A DNA stretch of 64,000 nt, taken from the NCBI GenBank assembly GCA_034770075.1, contig JAVJAP010000141.1, forward strand, positions 558,001 through 622,000, written 5' to 3'. Within the stretch, counting starts at the first letter, position 1. Each line of letters starts with the position of its first letter. Source of the stretch: Aralia elata (Eukaryota > Streptophyta > Magnoliopsida > Apiales > Araliaceae). The notes under the pieces are model-generated. The model did no database searches, was not told the origin of the DNA, and was given only the letters and a program-made list of their open reading frames with translations. Position numbers and translations under genes: made by a program. This document shows, in pieces, positions 34,963-47,043 of this stretch.

Positions 34963-36553
34963 GGTTTTTGGCGCCGTTGCCGGGGAATTAGTTTTCTAAT
35001 GTTTTCCAATGGTGATTTCAAACGATTTGATCATAGGTTAAACTTTAATTCATGTATTTATTTTATTGTTGCACGTGTTTATCGATTGCGATAAATAGGC
35101 TAACAAGACTTTAAGTAAATGCATTGCTCTTGTGCGAGATTTAGCTTAAATGTTGGAGCCTCACAGTTCTGTTTATTGTTATTGTTTGCAAATTTGGATT
35201 GACAAGACTATAAGTAAATGCATTGCTCTTGTGGGAGATTTAGCGTAACTGTTGGAGCCTTACAATTCGATTTTGCATGACACATTTTTATGAACTAAAC
35301 CAATATGTATAAAAAAAGCTTTAAAAAAAATAAAAAAAATAATAACAATAATAAAAAATTTATTTTTAATTTTCGTTCATTTTAATTATTTTTTATTTTA
35401 ATTTTGTTTCAGGGAATAGATTGCATCTTAGCAAATAGTAGAAGTCGGTTGCGGATGGCGACAATTGGCAAATTTTCAGGGAACTCCCTTGCTTTTGATT
35501 CGTTATTTGCTTGCATTGAGGACAATATCAATTTCAAGTTTGGGGGTCTTCTACGCTTTGCTTTGAAATGTTATATTTTTTTTATTTAGTATGTGTGTTT
35601 TCAGTATGTTTTTCTATATAAAAAAATGGAAAAAATAAAAATATATAAATATGTTTATCTTTAGGATGTGTCCCTTGAGCAATTTAATTTGTTTTGAACT
35701 ATAATCCATGGTCAATGATAGAAACCTGATTGAGTAGGCTATAACTCATGGAAAATAGACAAATGTTGCTTAACCTTTGTGCTTAACTTAATTATTGGTT
35801 ATTGCTTTGCTTATGAGTCCTTTCACTTTTATGCACTCACCCATGCGTAACGAACTAGTTGTACGCTTTGGAAGGCATATATGACCAAATGCTTGTGGGA
35901 GGTATCAATAAACTCTAGAACTCGTTTAAACATCACTCGAAGCAATGTATCCAAGTTTGATTTGTTGGTCATGTGGTGAGTTGAGATGAAGCATAAAACG
36001 CACTTACTCATAAACACATGCTTAGGGAAGATAGAGCGTAAGACGCACTCTCCTATAAATTGATGAGAAAAGAAAAAGAAAGTTATATAACGTAAATCTT
36101 GCGTTGGGTTGAGATAGAGCGTAAAACGCATTCGCCCACAAGAGCGACCTTAGGATAAGATGGAGCATTAAATGCACTTACCTAGAGTCCTTTGATCTCA
36201 AATTCTTAGAACTATGTGATTTGTATACATTTGCGGTGAGTGATGTGTTAAGCATGTAGTTTTTGTAGTTCTTTTTATTTTTTTCATAAGGTAATGTGGT
36301 TGCATAAGTTCATCCGAGCTATAATTGGTTTAGCACAATTGGGTACTCACACACACACGGAAGGGACCTAAAGTAAGATGTGACTAATTAATTAAAATTC
36401 CCGACTTGCGACGTTTTGAAAGTTTTCTAGAGTTATCATGCTTTGACATCTTTGAGGCCATTGCTCAAGATAGGTTTTATTAGAAGAGTTTAATTTTTAT
36501 AGTTTGTGTATATTTTGCTTGAGGACAAACAAAGATTTAAGTTTGAGGGTATT
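34963..36553 (+). mobile_element. Second internal region: PBS (34969-34986) to PPT
   Basis: A perfect tRNA-Asp-type PBS starts a 1.6-kb non-coding interior, shorter than the first. Shared landmarks are GAGGACAA followed by AAGTTTGGGGGT (35519-35550), the hairpin module (35991-36175) and the closing GAGGACAA...AAGTTTGAGGGTATT PPT at about 36524-36553. No coding domain was found; frames of 61-100 aa lack any signature. Confidence 0.75.
35991..36175 (+). repeat. Four further copies of the covarying hairpin
   Basis: GCAT-AAA-ACGC (35991-36001, one mismatched pair), GCGT-AAG-ACGC (36036-36046), GCGT-AAA-ACGC (36119-36129) and GCAT-TAA-ATGC (36165-36175). All have GAGATNGA-like sequence before and CACT or CATT after. 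Confidence 0.7.
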
Positions 36554-36600
36554 TGATGAGTGTGTTTTATACACACAAATTAGGTACTTTGGAGCTTGAT
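36554..36600 (+). mobile_element. Third LTR of the chain, first 47 bases only
   Basis: TGATGAGTGTGTTTTATA and the next 29 bases match LTRs 1 and 2, directly after a PPT. At 36601 it changes into the end of another LTR in minus orientation. Confidence 0.8.
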
Positions 36601-37377
36601 GGGCTAAATCTATGCTAGCAATTTACGTGCAAGTATACACGGTCAATTAAGTAATAAAGTGAAAGTAGAGTGTCGAACCCACGAGGAGCGAATTACAACT
36701 TGAATAATTCTAAACACTAATTTTGCATCAATTAATTTAATCTAGATTAATATGATATCAAACCACTATTGAAATATTAAATCAATAAATAAAGAGGTTA
36801 AGAAAGCAATTTCCCCCGATGAATCATTTAAGTAATACTATCATTCTTCTATTAAATTGACTAATCAGAATTGTCAACAGAAAATCACTAATAATTATTA
36901 TAATCACCTTTCGAATAATTATAAAGCATATCTATTATTATTAATTTTCTTATATTCCTATGAGAAATAATAATAATAAATTCATTAAAATTTATTTTTT
37001 CTAACAGTTGCTTGCGGTATTCGGGTATATTCCTATCCCGTCCACAGAATTAGTATTCCAACAACAATCATTATTACTGAAAAGAATTAATAATCACAAG
37101 TTATTATATCCAGATCTTAACCTAAATTCCATTGTCAAATGCCATCTAGCTCCATCTAATAATTGTTGATCAAGCAACTATGCAAATAAAACAAGATACA
37201 ATAAACAATTCTTTCATATCAACTTCAATAAAAGAACAAATAAATATTAAATAAAATTATCATCGGGTTCCATTGAATCCTTAACTAAAAGAATTAGTTC
37301 ATATTGAAAGTAAAGAACATCAATGATTCATTAGAACCCATTCTAGATTACAAATAAAGAAATAAGAGAGAAGAAAT
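36601..37377 (-). mobile_element. LTR fragment (K), related to the LTR M/N family
   Basis: The plus strand starts GGGCTAAATCTATGCTAGCAA and then a CAAGTATACACGGTCAA block, the same end signature as at 2613 and 3360. About 780 bp are present before LTR A starts at 37378. No PBS is attached. Coding capacity is absent. Confidence 0.6.
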
Positions 37378-38462
37378 TGTAACGGCCTCAAACCCGAGTC
37401 CCTTGAACCTTAGACCTGGTGCGTCACGATACATCATATTTACAACTACTGCGGAAGATATAAATATAAATTGTTTATACAATAAACTCTGCTACATATC
37501 CCAAGGTCTATAACCTTTATTTTAATACATATTTACCTTTAGATTCACAAAAAGGTTTACATAATTAACTTACATCAAATAACTAATTTGGTTATCATGC
37601 ATAACATTATAATCTTGTCCTTTCCTTCTGTCTCTGTCTTTCCTCGAACATTCGTATTAATTTGAAATTTGTTATCATCATATAGCAAGGGTGAGCAACT
37701 ACTTTGCTCAGCAAGTTTAAATACAATAAAGATATATCATGATTGAAAGAATGAATAAGCTTTAGAATTTTTTCAACAATATAATGATTGTGAGAGAGCA
37801 TGAATCATAATTTAAATAACTGAATGTCTGAACCAATAATGATGGGTGTCAAAAAAATGACCATGAACAAGTTTAACTAAACCTTATGGTAATGAAGGTG
37901 ATCAGCCTTTCATACCTGATGAACATATGCAACATGCACTATGTGTGAATGAATAATCATAGATGTGGAATAATCAACAATAATTATCCACTAACATGCT
38001 TGAAAGATAATAACTCGAGTCTGAGCTAGGGAACTTGCCTGTACTGTTGATTACTACTACGCAATCTAATTTAACCTCTTATGAAAGACCTATCAATTAT
38101 AAGATTGATCTTTCAATTAGCATATCATATTATACCTCATATCACTACTCCAGCAAACTAGTTTCCGTCTCGTCTACACCGTTTTCACAGTGGGTTAGAT
38201 CGGTTGCTAGTTCGTATATACCTCCGCTCTCTGAAGGAATCGTTTAGCCCAGCTATTATACATCAACTATTAAAGAGTATGACTGCACCACTACTTTATT
38301 ATATACCTTATGAATTAACATTAAGTCTTTCATTTTATAAGTTTTTCTTTATAATCCATTAAGCCAAATACCTAATCCAACAAATTGGATTATCCAAACA
38401 TACTAATCCAGCAAACTGGATTCTAACTGACATCTAATCCAGTAACCTATATTCAAACTATC
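37378..38462 (-). mobile_element. Tekay-like LTR 3' part (A), truncated
   Basis: The plus strand starts TGTAACGGCCTCAAACCCG, an altered form of the TGTGACGCCCCCAAATTCG end of LTR C. It carries the stem TGAGCAA/TTGCTCA (37692-37698, 37704-37710), the intronic block AAGGTGATCAGCC (37895-37907) and a donor ACAG|GCAAGT (exon ends at 38039). The acceptor is changed from CAG to CAA near 37662. The 5' part of this LTR is missing. Confidence 0.65.
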
Positions 38463-39395
38463 TAATAAGTGCATAATATTCATTTATTTTCATTCCTATA
38501 TATTTAGTTTATTGCATGTTTTATTGTATATATGCACTTTTTAGGTTGTTTATTAATTTCAGGAGAATTTGGAGTCAGAACTGGAGAAAGATGGAAAATC
38601 AGAGCTAAAACGAGAAAAAGACGAAAAATTGGAAAATGGTGTTCTCACCCCGGCGGGAAAGGCTCTGCCCATCTTCGCCCTAGCGTGCGCTGAATCCGCC
38701 CCGTCCTAGACCTCTCTGGAGTTTCTTGCCCCGGCGAGAAAATCATGAACAAATTTCTCGCCCCGGCGCAAAAAGCTAGTACAAAATTGGCGCCCCGGCG
38801 AGATTGGTCTGCGTTGACCAGAGTTGACCCGCGTTGACTTTTTGGAATTTTGAGGATTTCTAATCAGAATTGGATTTTGATTTCTAGGAGACTTGGGATA
38901 TTATCTTAGGACTATAAATAGATATTTTTAGTTAGATATTAGGAGCGACATCTTGACAACTACAATTGTAACCCTAATTGGAGGAGATTGAAGGCATGTC
39001 AGGCTAAACTCTTACTTTCAGTTCTAAGGGATGTTGAACCTTTTTCATAATTAATGGTTTAATCAGGTTTTATTTATTTATTCCTTTTTACATGAGATTT
39101 ATTTTGATAATATGTTTTAACTGATTACATGTTATTTAATCTTTTGATTTGATTTCGCCAATTGAATTAATTTAATTAATATCATCTGCTAGATTAAGAT
39201 ATAGTATTAAGCAAATGATATTATATCTGATCATGGGTAGCAATTAATACTACTTGATTGTGGACAAGCTTTTGAGTATTATTAAGATTATTAGAAGGCA
39301 AGTTAAATAATTCCTGATTGTGTAATTGTTGCTTGGAATAACCTAATTCTCTAATTCTTCATGCTGCTGTTATATTAAACCTATACTGATAGTTC
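38463..39395 (+). mobile_element. LTR fragment (P) with CTCGCCCCGGCGAG motifs, plus orientation
   Basis: An AT-rich start, then a GC-rich cluster with four CGCCCCGGCG-like motifs (38645-38800), then TATAAATA at 38913-38920 and an AT-rich R/U5. The motif links it to LTR L1 (1225-1330). It ends abruptly at the LTR B boundary, so its 3' end is missing. Confidence 0.6.
38913..38920 (+). promoter_or_regulatory. TATA box of LTR fragment P
   Basis: TATAAATA lies about 110 bases downstream of the last CGCCCCGGCG motif. Confidence 0.5.
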
Positions 39396-42300
39396 TGTGA
39401 CACCCCCAAATCCGGGTTTGCTAACCTCGAATTCGGTGTTCACGATACTCAACAACAAACATACTTTCTAACTAATGCGGAATAATAAACATACATTGTT
39501 TATCGAAATAGTAATAAAGTCTTACAATCATGATCCCAAGGTCCTTTAACCTTAACTTAAAACGTACCCTTAATACAATAAAAGTTCACATAACCAAATA
39601 ACATTCAAGATAAACTAGTACATAAGCCCTATCAAGCAACTACTCTTGCACCTTCCCTTTTCCTCTGTCCCCTTTACACGTTTCTGCCTTGGCTGAAATA
39701 AAGATCATGATATAGCAAGGGTAAGCAACTAGTTTGCTTAGCAAGTTTATACACAAGGGAGATATATCATGAATAGAAGGAAGTTTCGCTTTCAATGTTC
39801 AACGACAATATAAAATTGTGAAGAAACATGAATTAATAGTCAACAGTTGAATATTCGAATAATTAAATGACAGTTACTGAGTGGTTGAAAATAACCATAG
39901 ACATTTGCCAAGGTTCTGAGCATTTAAACCGGACCTCTTAATATGTTTTGGTAATCAAGGGGATCAGCCTTTCATACCCCGTGATTTATGCATAAACACT
40001 TAATAAACCAGCATTGATATCATGCCTTAATCAAATTTATCCTTTTCTCAGCCAAGAGTTCTTACTATAGCAAATTAATAAGAACTGCTTTTAAAATATA
40101 TTTGATTTCACAAATTTAGACATGCTTGATCTAGCTGATACAAATAACATAGATCTATCTCATAAACAGTTCATGCTTGAAAGAACTTTAATCTAATTCA
40201 CAATTCAATAACAATAGAATAAGAATTCAATTGCACAAGGTGCGAATCTCAATAACCAGTATAGATGTGAATAATCAACAATAATTATTCACTAATCATG
40301 CTTTAAAAATCATAACTCGAGTTTGAGTTAGGGAACTTGCCTGTCTGCTCAGCTACAAGTAATTCTAGCTTTAACTAATTGGCTTTGAAGAACCTAACAT
40401 TGATAACGTCGATCTACCAATTAGTACTGCGTAGTTGTATACCGATACGCTTACTTATGCTATTTATTTAACAATTAAGCAAATCACATAGCACACATAA
40501 GTTAATAAACTATCGTAAATCCTATAAGACACTTAATATTATTAATCTTGATAATATTTAATTCACCTCTTGGTATTATTAGTCCACTAATAACACTTTT
40601 ATTCGTTTACTAATGTTATTAACATCTTAATAATATTTTAATCATCCAATAATACTTTAATCCAATATTATTAATCTCTTAATAATATTTGAATTCTCAT
40701 ATCATTAATAATATTTTAATCTAATATTATTAGCCATTTTAATAATATCTTAATCATTTATTAATGCTTAAAACAAATATTATTACCCATTCAATAATAT
40801 TTTCATGAAGTTTTAATCTTAATATTTCTTTGTCTACTTAAAAAAAATATCAAATTCTTATATTACAAATATCATAGTAATATTTTAATAAGTTATTAGG
40901 CGACTAAACAATTTATTTTAATTGTTTTACCCTTTATTAAACAACTTATTTAATACCCATAAAAGGTCATAAGTATTATTTATCATAATAGATTACCAAA
41001 ATACCTCACATAGGTTAGATTACACCATAATAGGAGTACCTAAGCTTTAACATCCTATTTTTATTATTTATGACATTATTTAACCATTTGTTTTCTTTTA
41101 AGCATAACTATAATATTATTATGAAAAATAGCAAACAAGTTTAAAAAATTATTATCTTCTGGATCTGGACAATATATGACCCAGCAATAATTTACAAATT
41201 TTCCTGGAATTTTAGAAAATGATTTACTATTTTTAAAGTACTCAAAACCTCTGAATCTTGTTATATTTTTCATAAATCGAGTTTCGCTCAAACATTTCTG
41301 AACGTTTCAGGGTACACTCTCATAATGTATATAAACATACTATAAAAATTTTATAATGTTTCAAGGTACACACAGTGAGAAATCTGAGTATGAATATTTA
41401 GGAGTCCTTCACGGTAAAAGCCATTACACAAAAACTACACATCGAAACGCATTCGTTCTTTTTTCTTACTTTTAGATAATTCTTAAGGTACCTCTGTGAT
41501 TTTTTCCAGATTTTTAAAAGATACATAACTGGCCGAAACAACCTTTGTAAAAACGAGGACAACAAGCTTCTTGGTTTTAAGACTTTAAATGGACTGTTTC
41601 GGAGAAAACAACCCCAATGGCTGCAAAACTTGATGGATTTGTGTTCTACCACTTGGGTTTACTAGCTAACTCATGCACCTAGCACCCCCTTTCGACGGAT
41701 CACAAATCCAAGTTGTAGATCTCAAGTTATGGGTGATCCAAGTGAAGAAAAGCTAGGGTTTTTACCCTTTAAGAACATAAGTTCCTTTTCTTCCTTTGAA
41801 TCTCCATTCTAACACTCAAGAGAATTAGATCTATACATGAAGTATGAAGATCTAATGATTCTTGAGTCTTAGAACAAAATCTCTCAAAAACTATGAAAAT
41901 AAAACAAAGTAAGAAAGAAGGAAATGGTTTAGAGTTTTACCTTGATCTTGTAGCTACTCTCCTTGATCTACCAAAGTATGTGATGAACTTGGGATGCATG
42001 AACTATGCTAATATCACTCTCTTTTCCTCTCTAAGCTCTTACTCTATGTTCTTGCTTGGGAGAAATGAAAGAAGGAGATGAAAAGAAGAAATGAACTTGA
42101 AATAAAATGAAAGGATAGAATACTTGCAAGTATAATGCTAAATTAGAATTCATGCTATTATCCCCCACATCTTTCTTGCCCCTTGGATATAAGAGTTCAC
42201 CTTATCCCTTCCATTTAGCCTTAATCTTATCTTTAAGTGTGCTAATTAGATTTTCCACCAATGGTAGCTTGACAACCTTGTCCTTTATGTAAGAGTTACT

Positions 42301-42922
42301 AATATCCCACATATCTTTGTTGTCCCTTGGTTAAAAGGCTTACTAATTAGATAATAGCAAGAAACCTCTACCTTTTGTCATCATGGAGCTAGTGAGTAGC
42401 CTTGTATCACTAGGGTGGCTAGTTGACATCTAGGAAGCTATGACATAATAGGAAGCTACTTGACATAATAGGAAGCTATGATATCAAGTCTACAACTTCA
42501 ACTTCCAAGATAAGCTAGCTACTTAATTAAAGTAAAATTTGAAATCAACTTGCTCTCCCCTCTCTCCTAGTGCACGACCGAGAAGGAAGTTGTCCCAAAA
42601 ATATTGTCCCAAATAGCTTTAATTAATAAACAAATGCTACACATTTAATTTATCAAATGGCTAGGTTTTGGACCACACATTAAATACCGTTGGGCTTCCA
42701 ATTTAAATGATTAGGCTAATAAAAATTCAAATCTATTTAATGCAATATTGGGTCATTTAATTTAACCCCATGATAACTCATTTAATAAGCCACACAATTA
42801 ATACCTAAATTCATGATTAATATAAATGATTGAACTAGGTTCATTAATTAAGTAACTTAGTCAATTAGTAAATAAATTACTAACTTAACTATTAATTATT
42901 ATTATCCAATTTGGACCATATC
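39396..42922 (-). mobile_element. Tekay-like LTR (B)
   Basis: The minus strand ends GGGGGTGTCACA at 39396. Its start is close to 42922, where ATGGTCCAAATT resembles the start region of LTR C (TGTAATGTCC). It contains the intron candidate, an AT-rich tract (40530-40960) and a region of higher complexity with short frames (41076-42081) showing no domain. It may be a solo LTR; LTR C is inserted at or next to its start. Confidence 0.65.
39693..40340 (-). other. Candidate GC-AG intron in LTR B with compensated stem-loop and mini-exon
   Basis: The donor is ACAG|GCAAGT (exon ends 40341) and the acceptor TTTATTTCAG (ends 39693), length 648. The stem is TAAGCAA/TTGCTTA (39722-39728, 39734-39740), where the other copies have TGAGCAA/TTGCTCA, so both sides changed. 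The branch point reads CTTAC, 29 nt from the acceptor. The segment 39640-39692 encodes AKAETCKGDRGKGKVQE and a stop. Confidence 0.6.
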
Positions 42923-43233
42923 TGTGACGCCCCCAAATTCGGGTCTCCAAATACCCGGATCCGGTCATCACGATCCAATACAAACATTCACCTCTAACAA
43001 CATATGGTAACTAAAATGCGGAATATAATAAACATACGTTGTTCATTACAAGGTGTTACTAGTCCCAGAATACAATAACCTTAATACATTCATGAATACA
43101 TACCCTAAGTAACAAGCAGGGTTTAATATTACATTAACAATGATTAACTGCACATAATGTTTAAGTCTGCTACATGAAGTTTATCACTTCATCTTTTCTT
43201 TCCCTTTGTTTTTCCCTGACGTCTCGGGTTTGG

Positions 43234-43961
43234 CTGCAATAAAATCATGATATAGCAAGAATGAGCAACGAGTTTGCTCAGCAAGTTTAAAATACAATAA
43301 TAAGGATATATCATGATGAAAGGAATATAGAAAGGGATTTCAACAATAGCATTATCAGAAGCAATAACAATGAATGCTTTTAGAACAATTGATAGTCGAA
43401 TAGACCTCGAACAATAACTTCCAAAGGAGTCAATAGCTAGTTGACCCTCTGGTTACTGGCTACAGAATAAGTACTTGAGGGGATCAGCCTCGCGTACGCT
43501 ATGTATATGCATAATATTTAACTCTGCTATTTGTACCTTATTTACGGTACATGGGGTACTCCCCATATAATAAAGGGGTGTTCATACAGTCTAAGAATCC
43601 TTGCCAATGATTGGTTCGGATAGCTTTTATAAATTCTTATATACGTGCCTGACTGAGACAAGGGTTCAGACTTAATCATGAATAGTTCGTGAATTTCAGA
43701 ACTTAAATAATTATACGAATTCAAATGCACAAGTGCGAATGTCAATAAATACGAAGATGTGGAATAATTTTAACAGTAATTAGACCACTTAAAGCAGGCT
43801 TGGAGATAAGATTCAAGCTTAAAGAATAACTTACAATAACATATACCTTTTGCATGAATTACAAATAATGCATAAGGTTTAGAAATATTACTCAATGTAA
43901 AAGTTGGATAAGATAGAACTCGCACTCAATATAATGAAAGAATGAAGTTAGGGAAACTTGC
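43234..43961 (-). other. Candidate GC-AG intron in LTR C with stem-loop and mini-exon
   Basis: The donor is ACAG|GCAAGT (exon ends 43962) and the acceptor TTTTATTGCAG (ends 43234), length 728. The stem TGAGCAA/TTGCTCA (43262-43268, 43274-43280) has a 5-base loop; the branch point CTCAT is 28 nt from the acceptor. The segment 43184-43233 encodes AKPETSGKNKGKEKMK and a stop, in frame with one base of the upstream exon. Confidence 0.6.
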
Positions 43962-45962
43962 CTGTTCGCTCAGCTACAATAAATTTTAGCTTTACTTAAT
44001 CGACCTTGGATGACCTATCATTTGGTAAAGGCGATTTATCCATTAGCATTGTATAGCAGTATATTGATGCACTCATTTATGCTATTTATTTAGCAGATCA
44101 ACAACTCACCATCTATATCTAATTATTATTTAACATTAGCTATTCGGAGATTAATTACTGACCTTTAGTTATTAAAATAATTGTTAATTACTATTCTCGA
44201 ATGTTTAGATTATTACCCTTAATGTCTCTAAATATGGGTCAATAATCTTTAGTTATTATTAGTATAATAAATTTATCATGGTTTAATGACAACTAACTAA
44301 TAGTTGGTTACTTATTTAATTACACTTAATTACTATTTACCCTTAAGAGTAATCGAGTAATTATTATTCTTGTTTCTTATTCAACTTTAATAAGATGTAG
44401 TAATTCTACACATACACTTAATTATCATTTACTATTAATTAAATAATCATTAGGTATTTATTATCTTTATATATTAAGAGCCGAAAATAAATAATTAACT
44501 TATTAATCTCACTCGTACTTAATCATTATTTCATTAATGATTAAGTAATTGTTATCCTTATTAACTTATTTATACCTAATTTATTATCAATATCAATTAG
44601 ATAATAATTAGATATTTGTTACCTTTATTTAATGTTAATAAATAAATTATCAAATACTTATTGTCTTTATTTACACTTTATTATTATTAATAATAATTAA
44701 ATATTCATTACCTTTATTTATTATTTATTGCTAAATAATAAATAATTATTTTGTTAACTTATTCATACTTAATTATTATCCAATATTAATTGAATAACAA
44801 TTAAATATTTATAATTTTTATTTATTATTTATTGATAAATAATAAATAATTTATTTCTTTGAATATTTGTTACCTTTATTTATCACTTATTGACAAATAA
44901 TCAAATTATTAAATTCATACTTGATTATTATTTAATAGTAATTAAGCAATAATCAACTATTTATTAACTTTATTTATTATTTAAGGATAAATAATTACAT
45001 TACTAGGTTTATTTAAGAATAAATAATAAATAATTGAATTATTAATTATTATTTAATATTATTTAAATAATAATTAAATATTAATTATCTTTATTTATTA
45101 TTCATTGATAAATAATAAATAATTATTTTATTAACTTTATTAATTATTATTTAATATTAATTAAATAATAGTTAAATATTTTTAGTCTTTATTTATTGGG
45201 TATTGGTAAAGAGTAGGAATTATCTCATTAATCCTTATTATTATTTAATATTAACTAAATAATAATTTAGAACTTATTATTTTGTTTATCATTTATGGAT
45301 AAATCATTATTAATAACTTATCATTTATCAACCGATTTCCCAGCCACCAATATTTTACTAATTTATAGGCCTAATGAAACCTGAGTCTAGCAGGTTACTG
45401 AATCAACAAAATGGCCAACACTAACAAGTTGGTTCTCAAAGACATTTTGACAAACACATGGTGGGCAATCCCAACATTCGACAGTGGCCAATGTTTAGTT
45501 CAAAACCAAGTTGCCAGGACCTGAAGGTCCTTCGAAATACAGAGTTTCAAACCCAAAATCACACCCAATATCAAGTAACAATAAAATTTCCAAATACAGA
45601 TAGAGTTCAATTCAATCCCAATACTTAGAAACGAAACAATGAAATAAATCACCCAATACAGAGGAAAATTTGGTTCAATACCATACACACACTCTACAAC
45701 CCAATTCGAGTCTGGAGAAGGAAAAAAAAAATTTCATACAAAACCTAAACAAAATTATCACAGTGATTGAATGACCCATTTTATACCTTGGGTTCGATCG
45801 GCTAGATGTTCTTCTTCTTCTTCCACAATACAGAACCCAGCTAGACATTCACCGCCTTGCTTACCCGCGTCTGACCTCCCCTGTTCCCCCTTCTCTGCGA
45901 TTTGTTTTCTCCTTCTAATTTGGACTTACAGAGACTCGGCAGCTTGGTTAGGTCTTGGGCTC

Positions 45963-45970
45963 AATTTATA
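45963..45970 (-). promoter_or_regulatory. TATA box of LTR C
   Basis: The minus strand reads TATAAATT, right downstream of the CpG-dense block and upstream of the AT-rich tract. Confidence 0.5.
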
Positions 45971-47043
45971 GGAGAACCTTTACCCAATTTGGTTTGGGTA
46001 TTATCTTCTTTAGCCAGTTAATAACCGACGGTAGGGAGGGGTGGCAGTGACCGACCAATCCCATCACAGCTAGCACCGGCCGGCCAAATCTCGAGCCGCA
46101 CGCGTCTTCGCCGGTCGTGTCGCCAAATTTCTGGGACCGTTGGTCCTTGCCGCGATTGCTCGGTCGTCGACGTTTTTTCCCCCTTCGACCGCTGGTTGCT
46201 TCGTGCAATCGCCGGCGCACGCTTGGCGTCACTCCTTCCCGTCACCTGCTCGCGCTCCGACCGATTGATTGAGGTTTGGGGTTGCTTTGGTTGGATTCGA
46301 GGTGAGGGTTAAGCAGCTGGTATGACTGAATTGGGGCTTGAGGTTTTTTTTCCCCTAAATTGGTTTCTCTGTTGATATGAACCCCTCCCAATTGCATTTA
46401 CCAGTTATCCCAAATTAAGGGAAACGGATACCACTCGTGGCTTGACTTAACCCGACTGAAACACAAAAGAAATAAAATGGGCTCAGCCCAACTGATTTAA
46501 TTCATAAGACTTACCCAGCCCATTTGGTCCTGCCCAACGGGAAATAAGTGGGAATTAGGCTCAGCTCATTTAGGATTTGGGTCCAATCCAAAAAATAAAT
46601 AAATAGAAGGAAATGGCTAATCCCTTATGAGAGAAAGGTGGCCCAATTAAATTAACAACATTATATTTCTAATATTCAAATGAGATAACTAATTTCATTA
46701 ATTAAAAATATTTATTTTAACCATAATTCGCTATTCGAATTATTTAATTCGATAATGATAAAATTATTTATTTAATTATCCTAATTTCCTCGCCAATCAA
46801 ATGCTAGGGCTAACTCATTAATTTATTCAACCTATTAGTGAGTCCCTTTAAGGCAAGGAAAATTATTGGACCATATAATTATATAATTAAATATAATTCT
46901 TACATGAGTCCAATTAAATTCATAAAATTATATAAGATGAATTTTATTAATCAAAATAAATTTGATACAATGTTTCGAAAATTCCTGGACATTACATCCT
47001 CTCCCCCTTATAAAAATTCCGTCCTCGGAATTTCAATCTAAGG

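Larger units (their letters stand above)
42923..46996 (-). mobile_element. 3' LTR (C) of the minus-strand Tekay-like element
   Basis: On the minus strand it starts TGTAATGTCCAGG at 46996, directly after the PPT of the gag-pol element, and ends GGGGGCGTCACA at 42923 (4074 bp). Order: AT-rich start, a CpG-dense block (46020-46290), TATAAATT (45963-45970), a long AT-rich repeat tract (44090-45330), intron candidate, end. Short frames in the CpG block (88 and 75 aa) are not recognised. Confidence 0.8.

Noticed and set aside
45966..46245. Two overlapping minus-strand frames of 88 and 75 aa in the CpG-rich block
   Set aside because: They overlap in different frames, lack any recognisable domain and sit at a promoter; high GC alone explains their length.
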